DNA from: Eutreptiella sp. 'Long Island Sound 2002'
Taxonomy: Eukaryota > Euglenozoa > Euglenophyceae > Eutreptiales > Eutreptiaceae
Length of the DNA stretch: 64,000 nt
Reading direction: 5' to 3'
NCBI GenBank assembly: GCA_964036045.1
Contig: OZ038386.1
Location: forward strand, 14,295,433 to 14,359,432
This document shows, in pieces, positions 34,983-46,079 of this stretch. The notes beneath the pieces are model-generated. The model was given only the letters and a program-made list of their open reading frames with translations. It did not search any database and was not told the DNA's origin. Position numbers and translations under genes: made by a program. Position 1 is the first letter of the stretch. Each line of letters starts with the position of its first letter.

Positions 34983-35211
34983 TAGCGTGGGGTAAAGGTA
35001 AAGGTAAAGTGCTCGGGCGCTCTCCGAACTCCAGCGTAACCGTGATCCCTACCTGTCCCTCGCAGCATCCCTTCCGACTCGCGGGGTCACAGACACCCTA
35101 GCGCCTAGGATACTGCGTTCCGACCCCACCGGGATTCGAACCAAGCACCTCTAGTTCAGGCGGCACGCGCATGACCGCTGAACTACGCGACCTTCTTCCT
35201 GTAGCGTGGGG
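34983..35211 (-). mobile_element. tRNA-derived SINE with target-site duplication
   Basis: On the minus strand the element starts with a tRNA-like head: TAGTTCAGCGGTCATGCGC (D-arm, A box) and TTGGTTCGAATCCCGG (T-arm, B box), about 40 nt apart. The body is about 130 nt and the 3' end is (TTTACC)3 then CCACGC. The direct repeat TAGCGTGGGG flanks it (34983-34992 and 35202-35211), as expected from target-primed reverse transcription. It carries no protein and depends on a partner LINE in known families. Confidence 0.75.
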
Positions 35212-35589
35212 CTACTAAACCACCCGGGCAGTGCACATCACAAAACATTTGATTTGTGAGACTCATGCACGGGATGGCAGTGCCCCACACTTTGCCTGGG
35301 GCTACGGATTGTCAATTTGACTGAGACCCCCAATAGAGATAGCATGATGTGGCAGTGGCCATTGCACAGGCAATGACAGTTCGGTAGCATCTCAGTGTCT
35401 TTTTGGCATCCTGGCCTTTCGTTCTGCTAGCCCGCCCCACCCCCTTTTAGGAACAATATGTTTTTTTTGTTAAGGACCCCCCTTAAGGACCCCCCCCAAG
35501 GGCCTTTTTCCCAGGTCCGACGCCGGCCAACCCTAACCCTACCCCTACCCCTACTCTAGGTCCCAACTCTAACCAAGATTGAATATTGG

Positions 35590-36060
35590 ACCGAGCTGGT
35601 GGGGGAAGGAACATGGTCTAGGAGACTTCAATGACAATTGAGGTACACACTGGAAAGTGGATGAGAGCGGCTCAAAAGGGGCTCAAAATGAGCTGTATTC
35701 ATCCGTTTGGGCACCACAACTGGACTAGGGTCATGTTCGGAAAATCATGGTTTTGACCCGTTTTTGAGCCATTTGTGGTCCCAAATTGGCCCATTTTCAA
35801 GGCCCTTTCGGCCTTGAGAGGGGCCAAAATTTCTCAACATGGGCTCAAAATGGGCTCATTCCACTTGTTTGTCACCCCAAAATCGTCCAAAGTATCTTTG
35901 GAAAAACACATTTTTGATCCATTTTTGACTGATTTTTGGTCCCAAACCAGCCCATTTTCAAGGCATTTTGGGATTTTGGAGTGGCCAAACCTAGACTGCA
36001 CCCCTCACTCTAATCAAGACTGAGTATGGGGACTGAGCTTGTGGGGGAGGGAATACCAGC
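35590..36060. repeat. Truncated and diverged copies of the 1.1-kb element
   Basis: ACCGAGCTGGTGG at 35590-35602 begins a copy with the TTTTTGA(C/G)CCATTT and CCCATTTTCAAGGCATTTTGGG interior words but no right end. A second, degenerate left end (ACTGAGCTTGTGG) is at 36032-36044. Both are preceded by TCTAA(C/T)CAAGA(C/T)TGA, and telomere-like CCAACCCTAACCCTACCCC lies at about 35528. Confidence 0.65.
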
Positions 36061-36416
36061 CACGGGGCTGAATAAGGATGCATGTAGAGGGACGCCAAAA
36101 ACGATTCCTCCCACTTCGACCATTATTCCACCATCAAAACCCTTCCTCACTCGCTTCGCTCGCTGGAGAGACATGCCCGCCAGCAATCCTCCCGCACCCC
36201 TCCCCTATCACCCCTCCCCCTGCAGTCCCCCTACACCCTACTTGTACTGTGGCTTCATAGTGCCACGCTCCATTGTAATTTGAGTTTTCGAAGATCTGGG
36301 ATGGGGACCGTTTGGTCCATGCTGGGGCAGCAGGTGGCACCCACCACCCAGCCTCCTGCCCTGTCTGGCCAAAAAGCCCACATGCCCCCTCTCATTGCTC
36401 ATTCCCCTCCCACCAG

Positions 36417-36518
36417 ACATTCATGGGAATCAAAATGGTGTTTGGCATCGCCTGCACGGAGCACATGACTTTCCCCGACATCGTCACTCGTCTATTGCTC
36501 GTAGCGAATGAAGACCAG
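36417..36518 (+). CDS. Exon A1 of the alternating repeat gene
   Basis: Thirty-four codons from CCCACCAG to donor GTCTGT. Reads TFMGIKMVFGIACTEH, then MTFPDIVTRLLLVANEDQ. Matches the A consensus at Gly4, Lys6, Phe9, Gly10, Cys13, Thr14, Glu15 and His16. The following 1110-nt intron contains members of the poly-C-associated family and a fold-back repeat. Confidence 0.88.
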
Positions 36519-36645
36519 GTCTGTGCCAGCCTTGCCCCCCCCCCCCCCCATCCCCCGTTCCAGTGGTGGTGATCACCCTCCAAACTCCACTGTCCTGGGA
36601 AAGACTTTGTGTGGAGCGTGCCGACGCCGCCATGGGAGGCACGTA

Positions 36646-36906
36646 AGGGGCAGAAGCAGCATTTGTGAGCAGCGGGACAAGTTTCCCACTCTCATCTCGG
36701 AATTTTCCCTCAGCTTTTAGGGGTAGCCGAGCAGGCTGCCCACCCCTCACAGGTTTTTTTTTTGAACCTACCCTCTTCACTCCCGACCCAATGGGTGGGC
36801 ACCCAACCAATCTATCCATGAGTGGACGATTCCCTCCTTAGCAGGCGAATACATACGCAAGTTCCAAACGGTATACTCTTTCAGCCTTTATCCCCCCCCC
36901 CCCCCC
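36646..36906 (+). repeat. Poly-C-associated dispersed family, most complete copy
   Basis: Left module GGGGCAGAAGCAGCATTTGTG at 36646 and TTTCCCACTCTCA; right module CCTACCCTCTTCACTCCCGACC, GATTCCCTCCT, CTTTCAGCCTTTATCCCC, ending in a C homopolymer at about 36890-36906. Partial relatives are at 22735, 25076, 26751 (minus) and 49715. Confidence 0.65.
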
Positions 36907-37296
36907 GCGCTCCAATGGGGTCACTCATGGAAGAGACGCCGAATGGTAGTGCCCGCTTTGGCGCCTTGACGTACCTCGTCGGCATGGGGGTGCGCGTGTG
37001 TCAATGCTTAAGATACGGTCGCCTTCAAGGTACAGCCGGTGTAGCCCATCATATTGAGTTGGTACGTCGCAGCGGGCGGTCTGCTGCACATCTCTTTACG
37101 TGTTCTTTGCGCGTCAGCTGCGATGCGTCAGGTTCCATGTGCTCAGGTCCCGGCGTGCGTGTGCAAAGGCCCCTTGAGGTTGGTTCCCTGGGCTTGAAGC
37201 GGTGCTTGTGGTCTTGTCTATCACAAACATTTCCCAATTTTCGCACCCAAAAGCGCTGTTGTTTGAAACAATGTATTTGGGTCCCCCCCCCTCCTT

Positions 37297-37386
37297 TGCT
37301 CAAGCACTGCCTTGTCCAGGCACGAGAGTCCGTCTGACCGTCGTGTTCCTGACTTTTAGCGTGCTTGCGCAAGGGGGTGGGTACTG
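37297..37386 (+). repeat. Fold-back repeat family, copy in the A1-B2 intron
   Basis: GCTCAAGCACTGCCTTGTCC at the left and GTGCTTGCGCAAGGGGG at the right are imperfect inverted arms around GTCTGACCGTC. A C run precedes it, as in the copy at 15905. Confidence 0.6.
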
Positions 37387-37628
37387 TATTTGGGTACACC
37401 TGTGGCGGTGCAATCGCCCAGTTTCCGTTTCCCACCGCTGACATTGCTTTGCAACATGCGGCCTCGCCAACCACCAGGTCGGATTTGCAGGGACTGACAA
37501 ACTTGACCCGTTGTGCAACATGCAGTTGATCCATGTGACCATCCTTCTCTGCCCTGTCCCACTGCCAGTGCCGTTCGCAAGGAACCGCTCCTCCGCAGGC
37601 CCATGCCCCACGTCACTTTCTTGATCAG

Positions 37629-37859
37629 GAGGAGGAGCACCCGGCGTTGAAGGAGGAGGAGTTCACGTACGCGACGCCCAAGGTCAAGCAAACCGAAGAG
37701 CAGGCCGTGCGGCATGACATGGCGTGGCTGGGGCTGTGCCGGGACGATTTGGTCACCATCCCGTGCCTCGGCGCGCGGTACACGCCGCCCTTCGTCAGGC
37801 CGGAGACCCCAGGCACGGCGCTCCGACTGCTCTTCCGCACGGCTCAAGATCAAGGCGCG
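37629..37859 (+). CDS. Exon B2 of the alternating repeat gene (degenerate core)
   Basis: Seventy-seven codons after CTTGATCAG, opening EEEHPALKEEEF. The core reads RHDMAWLGLCRDDL where others have WGKDV, and after LLFRTA it ends QDQGA at donor GTATGC. About five of the usual final residues are thus missing. Phase is kept. This is the most diverged B core and may be losing function. The following 1937-nt intron contains the perfect inverted repeat. Confidence 0.75.
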
Positions 37860-37899
37860 GTATGCCGTGCCCCAGGGCCGCGCTCGAACAGGGGTAGAA

Positions 37900-38112
37900 C
37901 CCCCAACGGCCCACCAACCACTTTGTAACCGCCAGACCTTGCACCCCAACCGCGTTTCCAACCTCTGAATGCCGCTTTGCCAACCACTTTCCAAAAATTC
38001 CCTCCAGCCCCCCTGAAGTGCATTCCTGGTTGGGTGTCCAGCCTGCAATGGTGCTGTTCTGCCAACAGCAGCGGCACACCTGGAAACACAGGCCGGCCAA
38101 AATGAGACACTC
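37900..38112 (+). repeat. Perfect 213-bp inverted repeat, left arm
   Basis: Its reverse complement is identical, base for base, to 38490-38702. The arms are separated by 377 bp, and both lie inside the intron between B2 and A2. Confidence 0.97.
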
Positions 38113-38308
38113 GGGGTGATGGTCAGCCCTGCAATGCGTCTGTCCGCCCCCCCTACAACCCCTCACAACCCCCGGGTTGCATCCCCCAGTACCTGCTTTG
38201 TGGCGGCTTTTCCAACCGCCAATGACTGCGCTGGCGACCACTCGTGAAACCTCCCTGCACGCCCCCAAACTCGCTCAGCTCTTATGCCCCCCACCGCCGG
38301 TACGCGGT

Positions 38309-38427
38309 GTCCACTTGGATGCACCTGGCCAACGGCGATGGCAGTTGCCCTTCTCTGTTGAGGTAAGGGTAGGCCAGGCCGGGAGAGGGAGGGCACAAGG
38401 TGGCGAGAGGCCAATAGGCGCCGCGAG
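38309..38427 (+). repeat. Dispersed repeat family (GCGAGAGGCCAATAGG), copy in hairpin loop
   Basis: TTGGATGCACCTGGCCAACGGC and GTGGCGAGAGGCCAATAGGC match 15248-15420. It lies in the loop between the inverted arms. Confidence 0.6.
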
Positions 38428-38489
38428 CTGCAGACAGCAACACAACCAGGCATCGTGCCAGGCCGCCCCCTCCTGCAAGCACATCCCGG

Positions 38490-38702
38490 GAGTGTCTCAT
38501 TTTGGCCGGCCTGTGTTTCCAGGTGTGCCGCTGCTGTTGGCAGAACAGCACCATTGCAGGCTGGACACCCAACCAGGAATGCACTTCAGGGGGGCTGGAG
38601 GGAATTTTTGGAAAGTGGTTGGCAAAGCGGCATTCAGAGGTTGGAAACGCGGTTGGGGTGCAAGGTCTGGCGGTTACAAAGTGGTTGGTGGGCCGTTGGG
38701 GG
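38490..38702 (-). repeat. Perfect 213-bp inverted repeat, right arm
   Basis: Identical inverted partner of 37900-38112. Absence of any difference between the arms points to a very recent inverted duplication or gene conversion. Confidence 0.97.
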
Positions 38703-39796
38703 CGGGCAGAAGAAGGCCCCTTGTGATCTTCTTTGCTGCGTTGCCTGTGCCTCGGTGACTTGCGTTGGCATGTACGTTTGCTGCACATAGCGGCACCGGG
38801 GCTCCCCCCCCCCCCCCCCGCCTTTCCCGCTCCCACAGTCTTGCCCCTGGGCCCTCGTCAGGAGATGTGTGCATTGCGTCCCCTGCGTGCCCTTCATCGA
38901 GTTGCATTCGCCGTGCCGGCCGGACTCGCAGACACGCATGGGGGCGTATTGCTGGCGTCGGATGTCGGCTGGCGTCGGGGCACTGGCCCTACAGTCCGGA
39001 GGCACGCCTCCACAAAGCACGTCCCAAGTGCTTTGAACCGGAAATGTCCACCGGCAACCCAGCTCCACCTTTTTGATGGTTCACCTCCCGGGCCGGTTGC
39101 CCGAGCTTTTTCATGGGGGCGTGGGGCTGCTTCTGTACCCACTGGTCATACGCCAGACATGGCACTGGACACCGGTGGTCCCACACGGTGCTCTACCAGC
39201 CTTTGGAACCCCCGCCAGTGGTAAGTCCGCCCACCTTCTGCGCATCTCGTGTAGCGGGCGGCTTGTAGAACTGAGCTCCATGCGGCCATTCACACACCGC
39301 GGCATACAGTGGGAGGGGGGGTTCCGCGGCGCGAATTTTTGCTGTAGCATGTTTCGTGTTTCAAATTCATGCCAAATTTCCCACAATTTTCAGGCCGCTG
39401 TGCGAAACAAAATGGTATCGAAATTGAGCAAAATTGCTTGTCGTACAGTTGCTTTTGCCACACGCTCAGCATTGGCAGACGGGTTACAGTCAAATTCTGT
39501 GGGTATGAAGCCTCTCGCCATTGATTCATCCCTGTGTTGCACAGTTGTCCATTCTTCTTCAACTGTTTATGGCAGCCCGAACGTTTGCAAACGCAGGCTC
39601 ACAGTAGGTGGGTGCGAAATTTCCCACGGCAAATTCTGGTCTGCATGCAAAATAAACCCGCGTTAAAATTTTCTCGCACGAAACCCCCCCCCCCCCCCCG
39701 CTGTATGGTGTGGTGCCCGAGAGGACAGACGCATTGCCCCTTTATGGCCCAGGCCTCTTTGGTTCCTGTGCTGAACGGCTGCTTTGCTGTCCACAG

Positions 39797-39898
39797 AGAG
39801 TGAAGGGGCTCTGCACAGTGGTTGGGATTGCGTGCACCGAGCATTTGGCATTCGATGAGATTGTGACCCGGCTCCTCCTGGCAATGACGGACGGACAG
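39797..39898 (+). CDS. Exon A2 of the alternating repeat gene
   Basis: Thirty-four codons from CTGTCCACAG to donor GTTTGC. Reads RVKGLCTVVGIACTEH, then LAFDEIVTRLLLAMTDGQ. Deviations from the consensus are Cys for Lys at position 6 and Val for Phe at position 9. Only 130 nt of intron separate it from B3. Confidence 0.87.
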
Positions 39899-40028
39899 GT
39901 TTGCCCCTCTGCTCTTGCAACACGTGTTGAGGCCAGACCCCCGTCCGGTGTTCCTCGGGCACCAAAGGGGCTGATTGGTTGCTTCCGCCAGCCCTCCCCA
40001 GCCCTTACTTCGGGGCGTTTGTGCTCAG

Positions 40029-40280
40029 GATGACGACGATCTACATCCCGCCTTGAAGCCCGCGGAGCCCACAAGTCCAGTGTCGGAGCCCACAGCGCAC
40101 GTGCCCCGAACGCAGGACCAGGCCATCAGCCATGACATGGAGCATCTTGGGCTTTGGGGGAAGGACGTGGACACGATCCCCCTCATCCGCACAAGATACG
40201 TGCTGCCCTTCCAAAAGCCTTTCACACCGGGCAATGGCGTCCGATTGTTGTTTTGCACAGAAGACCGTGCGGTCCGCAAG
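40029..40280 (+). CDS. Exon B3 of the alternating repeat gene
   Basis: Eighty-four codons after TGTGCTCAG, starting DDDDLHPALK. The linker is Pro/Thr/Ser-rich; the core has SHDMEHLGLWGKDV, RTRYVLPF, FTPGNG and LLFC. Three codons around the usual AWA are absent in frame before EDRAVRK and donor GTATGG. The 1801-nt intron downstream contains a telomere-like CA/CCCTAA-rich stretch near 41518-41600 and a C run near 41971. Confidence 0.87.
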
Positions 40281-41517
40281 GTATGGATCGCTTGCTAATG
40301 TTGTGTGAGCTTCCACCCTCCATCCTTTACCAGGGGCATTGCTCGGAGGGGTTGGGTGGCCTCGGCCGCATACGGATTCGCTGCAGTCAGCGCGAGAACC
40401 AGGCCTTGGGTTTGGCTTGATGGGACAAGTAGACAGGGACAGGATGCCTGGCCCAACACGGACCTCTGTACCCCGAAGTTTTCAATCTTCTTAGCAATGT
40501 CACCCCTGGCCTTTGGCATCTACGTGCATCTGATGCTGGCCCCATTTGTCTATTCTTCGCAAGACCCATGACAACTGGTGGCGGTGCCATCAGGGATATG
40601 AAGGCTTCGAAAACATCAAGTGCTTGAACAAAGGAGGTCAACCCTCCGGGTTTAGCAGCATCAGCCAGACCTGCCACTGAAAAGGCAGGGTCATCAGAAA
40701 GGCTGTATCATGTTGAATGCCCTCATTTTCACCAGTATGGGGGCCCACCACCACTGCTGCTGGTATGGACGGTGGCTGCCTCATGGCAATCATCCACAAC
40801 AGCCCCATCCTCATATCTGGCCGCTTCAACATCCGCGCACTAATAGGAGCGGTCACGAACATTGGGCAATTTTTTCTGAAAACAGATGGGGTATTTTGTC
40901 CTTCGCACAAAACGTTTTGGCTGCTTTGTCTTCCTGTGATCCTGTGGTCCAATTTGATGCCGTGCAGTCAATGGATGGGACATACCCCCCTGCCCCCTTC
41001 CCCCACAGGAACATGCGCGTGTTCTGACCTCTGTGCGCTCCGGTGTTGGATGACTGTTCTTGTTGCTTGTTGCTGACCCCTAGTGCAGTGCACCCAGCCT
41101 CAGGTCTCTTGGGTCAGCAGGTACCAGTCATCAAGGCAAACCAGAAGGAAAACTTTTTTCAGGGAGCAGCTGATGGGGGTGGGGTGGGGTGTACCCAAGG
41201 GTAGCAAGAGAAGCTGGCTGTTCAGAACCAGAGCCTCCTTGAGGGAACACAAAATTTTCTTTGCTTCTTTTAGCTACATAAAAGAAACGTCCTTGCCACA
41301 CGGACGTTTCCCCTGGCCAACGTTTTACTGCCCGGCGTGCCAATGCTTTGCATGCACCCCCACCACCCCCACATACATGGCTCTATGGCATTCCCTGGAT
41401 ACCTCCTGTTGCACCCCCTGAGAAGGACTTGTTGCAGACGAGCAGCAAACGCACACTGGGATGACACCACAAGGCCATTTGCTCACACTGGACGCTCACA
41501 GAGTCCCCGCTTTCCCT

Positions 41518-41600
41518 GCAAACCCCAAGCACAAACCCTAACCACAAACCCCTAAACACAAACCCCAAACACAAACCCCAAACACAAAGCCCACACGCAA
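41518..41600. repeat. AACCCCAAACACA-type tandem array
   Basis: About five irregular 12-14 bp units built on ACAAACCCC(A/T)A, including ACCCTAACC. It resembles degenerate telomeric sequence within an intron. Confidence 0.75.
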
Positions 41601-42081
41601 CCACAATCGCAAGTCCCAACAGCGGTTGGCCACCAGCACTGCCACCCATCACCCCCAACTGCCGCAAAATCACCCCCGCCAGCTTGTAGTGCTTGGTTCA
41701 CAGGGACTTTTGGCGGATCTGCAGGTGCAGTGGCTGGGTCTGTGAGGGTTGCCTGGGGGTTGACATGACGGCTGGGCTGCTGTGCAAGCCTCTCCCCCAT
41801 ATAAGAGCGCACAGTCACTGACTTAGATTTCAAGAAGGCCGTGAACCGGCGCGAAAGTCAGTGCTAAGGTCGGCGGCAGAATGGGCGCTCAAATTGGCGG
41901 TCAAAAGTTGCCTTCTGCCACTGTTGCGTCACGTGCCTGGCATGTCTAAGCCCGTCCCTCATTCTTTCTGGACCCCCCCCCCCCCATTCACCATAAACCC
42001 CTGGTGCATAAGCCCCTGGACAGCCTCCACATTCCAGCCTCCGGGCGTGCCCCACCACTTGAACTGCGCTTTGTCCAACAG

Positions 42082-42180
42082 ACGTTCTTGGGCCTCAAGA
42101 CCATATTTGGCGTGGCCTGCACTGAGCACATGTCGTTCCCCGAAATCGTCAAACGCATGTTGGATGCCAATCCCGAGGAG
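42082..42180 (+). CDS. Exon A3 of the alternating repeat gene
   Basis: Thirty-three codons from GTCCAACAG to donor GTGTGT. Reads TFLGLKTIFGVACTEH, then MSFPEIVKRMLDANPEE. The final Gln seen in many A exons is absent. The 1511-nt intron that follows holds a direct repeat of GGCTTGTCCAAAC(A/G)C at 42410 and 42687 with an inverted partner GTTTGGACAAGG near 42758, plus a C run. Confidence 0.88.
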
Positions 42181-42409
42181 GTGTGTGTGTTGCAGTGGTC
42201 CGCTTCGGAAGGAGGCACCCGTTGGTGCCACTCCGGTCGCTGATCTGTGTTGCCCCTTTCGTACCCGGAGCTGACACTTGGGAGACAAAATTCATTGCAT
42301 TCAGTGGCATCTGGCCTTTCGCAGAAAGGGCTCGCGACAGTTGCTGGAGTGTGCTTTTCTGTGTGGATGGGTGTTTGGGGGGAGAATGCCCCCCCCCTTT
42401 GTCCTAAGG

Positions 42410-42772
42410 CGGCTTGTCCAAACACAGCGACCTCGTGTTTCCGCACTTTTGGGTTCTTTTTGGAACTATGGGTTTTGCCGGTCCAATCCAACAGAGAATG
42501 TTGTTTGTAGCTTCGTGAAGGCCGCAGGATGGGTCAATATGCGTGACAAGGTGTTGGTGTAGGTGTAATTCCACGTGCTCTTGCGTTCTGGGGTGTGCGC
42601 TGGCCTGTTGCTTTGTGTTGTCATTTTTTGAGGGACAGGGTTGGCTTATGTCTGCAACATGTGTTCCGTGGTACGTGCCACGCGGTAACAAGGGCTTGTC
42701 CAAACGCGGCGACCCTGTGTTTCTGCAGTTTGCCCCCTGAAACAGAACCTGGCCCATGTTTGGACAAGGGGT
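42410..42772. repeat. CTTGTCCAAAC direct and inverted repeats
   Basis: GGCTTGTCCAAACACAGCGA and the following GTGTTTCCGCA recur with few changes about 277 bp downstream; the complement GTTTGGACAAGG follows. The words resemble the CCTTGTC(C/T)AAGCAC arms of the fold-back family, so these may be distant members. Confidence 0.5.
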
Positions 42773-43691
42773 GAGGGGGGTATCGTAGAGCCTCAGGAGT
42801 AGTGAACGTTGTGTCCCTGTGTGTACGCTCAGTTTACTGCAGTGAAAGCCGCCTATGATCCTTCACTGAAGAGCGTGAATCACGCGCCTGGTGCACGCCA
42901 AACCCCCTCCCCCCCCTCCCGCACCAAACTCCCCCCCTCCGCGCCTCTTGTAACGGAGCACGCGGGACCGGCAAAACAATGCCTGTAATGCAGTCCGAAG
43001 CAAAAGACCATAACCACCACAGCTCAGCCTGCCCGGCCACTTCCACAGCCTCCGGCTGAAGAAGCACGGCCACCACAGGAGTGGGTGGGGGGAAACTTGG
43101 TGCCAAGTCAAATCTGCCGGAGTAAAGTTTGGCGGTGGGTCCCAGAAATAGCATCGAAACAGCCATGGCGAATTGGGCGGAAGGTCCCAAGTCTTACACA
43201 GGCCTCAGATGCCACTCTCTGTTCCGGGGAGACACACAGCCGGTGATGAGGGTCAAGGTGATCCCAAGTCCTGACAGGTCTTTGACCTGACAAAGGGGAC
43301 GGCTGCCAAAAACCACAACAGGACCTGCCTACCGCCGCCACAGAGCAGGCGAGCCTGCACGGCTGCTTTGGCGCGGCGCATTCGGCAGCCAATTTCAGAA
43401 ACCAAGTGTGCCACGCCACCCCCACACCAGTCATTTGCTTTGCAACCGGGGGGGGGGGGGTGATTGGCCTCTCTTGGGACCCTATCCGAGCCAAAAGCCA
43501 CCCACCTATCCAAACCCAAGAAATTTTTCCTCTTGGGACAAATTAAATTTTGAAAAGAGGGCGAAAAAGGAAAGGCCCATTTTTAAGTACACAAACTTTT
43601 TTTGCCCTCATACCCCCCCCCCCCGTGGGGTAGACCCCACCTTAAGCAAATGACTGGGACACGCGCGCGTCCATCGGAACACTCATCACAG

Positions 43692-43940
43692 GAGGACCTG
43701 CATCCGGCATTGATGAAGCAGCCCACCATCGTGTACGACGAGCCTGTGTTGACAATGCGTGAGACACACGAGATGGCCATCAGCAACGACATGAACTGGC
43801 TGGGGCTGTGGGGCAACGACGTCAACGTCATTCCCGGCATCAAAGCGCGATACTCTTCGCCGTTTGCGAAACCCTCGACCCCGGGGCACGGGATCCGCCT
43901 ACTGTTCTGCACCGCGTGGGAAGACCGTGCCAAGCGCCAG
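43692..43940 (+). CDS. Exon B4 of the alternating repeat gene
   Basis: Eighty-three codons after CATCACAG, starting EDLHPALMKQ. The core has SNDMNWLGLWGNDV, KARYSSPF, STPGHG, LLFCTAW and EDRAKRQ at donor GTCTGG. The linker has no strong bias. A 415-nt intron follows, with a long C tract close to the A4 acceptor. Confidence 0.88.
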
Positions 43941-44355
43941 GTCTGGGTTGCGTTCTCTGCGGCACACCTGCCGCCACCCACTGCAGTGTCTCTTGGTCCC
44001 TTGGCTGCAGGGTCAACCTCCGGGGGTTGTGGGTACCCAACGGTGGTCAATGGCTCGTGGCTGGGGGCTATGCCTCCGCTGAATCAGGTCCGTGAGGAAC
44101 TGACTCAGGGCGTTTGGTGGACAGGAAAAACGTTCATTCCGCGTCGGTTGGCCCACGTCGGTTGGCTCAGGACGGCCGTCATAAGCCTCCGATTGATGTC
44201 GAGTGAAGAGACCGCTGTAGTCTCTCGTGGAGCCTGACGACCGGATGGTCCCGCATTGTTTTCCTTCATTAAAACACGCGCCAACGTTTGCGATTGCACC
44301 CAACCTGTACCCCCCCCCCCCCCTCCCCCAAAGCGCCTCGCCCAACGCTTTGCAG

Positions 44356-44454
44356 TCTTTCAAGGGGATCAAGACGGTGTTCGGCATCGCCTGCACACAG
44401 CACATCTCCTTCCCTGAGATTGTCACACGGCTGCTGTTGGACTCGAACGAAGAG
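44356..44454 (+). CDS. Exon A4 of the alternating repeat gene
   Basis: Thirty-three codons from CTTTGCAG to donor GTGTGT. Reads SFKGIKTVFGIACTQH, then ISFPEIVTRLLLDSNEE. Gln replaces the Glu of CTEH. The next intron is the longest between repeat exons (4834 nt) and carries a C tract near 44735, dispersed repeats, a tRNA-like pair, a minisatellite and a decayed zinc-finger frame. Confidence 0.88.
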
Positions 44455-45795
44455 GTGTGTGCTCGCCTCATGTTCGATTTGCCACTGGCGGCACCGGCGG
44501 GGAAAGGCACACACACGCTCGGGGCCTTCCAAACCCCCTGCCCATTGTAGGAGGGCCCTGTCGCGCCGTTGTTGCACCCACCCATGGTACAAGCAGCCCC
44601 CCGCCCTCAAAGGGGTCCATGCACCGGCATTTAGTGCCCGTCACCTGCCGGGCCTGCTCGGGGCCGCTCACCCTGTCACGCAGGATTGGGGCAAAGAAGG
44701 GGAGGGGAGGGGAGGGCGATACGGCGTGCTGTAACCCCCCCCCCCCCACTTAAGGTAACCCCACCGGGTGCTCTGTGACGCAGTACCCCCCCCTTTGGTG
44801 AACCACCCGCAAGGAAAACATGGCAATGACCTGTGGAACACGGAAGTTGCCGCACTGTGTGCCTTAGTGTTGTTATGCGGTTGTTGCAAAGAAGTTGCGA
44901 ATGCCGGCCGTTCCTCAGGGACCGGAGGCTCAGGAGGATTGACGAATTCAATCAAATCAGTGTTGAGATCATACCCTTGCTCATTACATGCAGTGCAGTG
45001 TGTGTCACCGAAACACTACACACAGAAATCCTCAGACTCCGCCTCACTTAATGTACCCCCACTTGGGAAGCCAAAATATTTCAGTGCTGGAAGGTGGCCG
45101 GGGGTATTCTTTTTGTAGTTGGGGGCAGGGGTTACAAAGCCGCAGCACATCCGTCCATCCGAATGCCTGCCTTCCCTTCCCGTGGGAGAAAAAGTCGGTG
45201 GGTTAGAATGGCGCCCACTCAAGGCTTGGCTCACAGGTACATTTGGGCGCCTACGTGCGAAGCGGTGGCTTTCCTCATCCTCAGACAAGAAGTGTGGTTT
45301 GCACAGGGAAGGGGCTGACTCCAAGTACCCCACCTTTCAGATCCCTGCATGGTTTGCCCCCCGACTTTCTCTGTGGTCCCTTAGCGCCCTGATGAGCACA
45401 AAACGTCGCATGTGTGCAACACCGTACCACCTACTGCTCTCTCCTAGCGGTGGTGCATTTGGGTCTTGGTGGTGGTACGAGCTTTTCCTCGTGTGATTGT
45501 ACCCACAGACGCGCCACTAGCGTCCGCCGGGTGACACGTGATGACAAGGAGCTGGGTCCGACGGCACCCGGACACGCAGCTTGTTCCGACCAAGTTCCGG
45601 TCGCGATAGGAGCAGTCACAACTGATTGGCACATTGCATTGGGGTACTTCCTAACAAAGCTCATTTCCATGGGGGTTCTCAGAAATCCGAAAGCGAGGGG
45701 GTTTTTTGGAAAACCCCCCCTTTTTTTGAAAAATGGTCCGTGGGGGGTTTTTAAGGGTGTGCAGGCACACCATTTTTGCGAAAAAATCACCTTAA

Positions 45796-45870
45796 AGAGA
45801 GGTTGTTAGATCAAGCGCAGGTGCGGGCGTCGTATACCCCCCCTTTTGGGGGGTCATTCGCGTAGCATAC
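45796..45870 (+). repeat. Dispersed repeat (GAGAGGTTGTTAGATCAAG), copy 1
   Basis: AGAGAGGTTGTTAGATCAAG, GGGCGTCGTATAC and TTCGCG(T/C)AGCATA recur at 60055-60126. Both copies are intronic. Confidence 0.75.
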
Positions 45871-46079
45871 CCCAAGGCATGATATTTGATGTCCAACCCC
45901 TTGTAAAATCATTATTTTGCCCAATAAGACAATCGCCCAATGGAATTTTTGATTCTGAGGCCTCTATCCCCTAAAACCGGGTATCACTTTTTTGAGGGGG
46001 GTGGGGGGGGGCTGGGGTCAAAAGTTTGTGCTCAGAAGGCACCAAGCAGTGGGGAGGCAAAAGCTGTCAAAACCATCCC

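Noticed and set aside
35095-35192. A working tRNA gene on the minus strand
   Set aside because: A and B boxes are good but acceptor arms do not pair and the element has a SINE body, tail and target duplication.
41518-41600. True telomere or CRISPR array
   Set aside because: Units are irregular, lack spacers and lie inside a gene; only telomere-like in composition.
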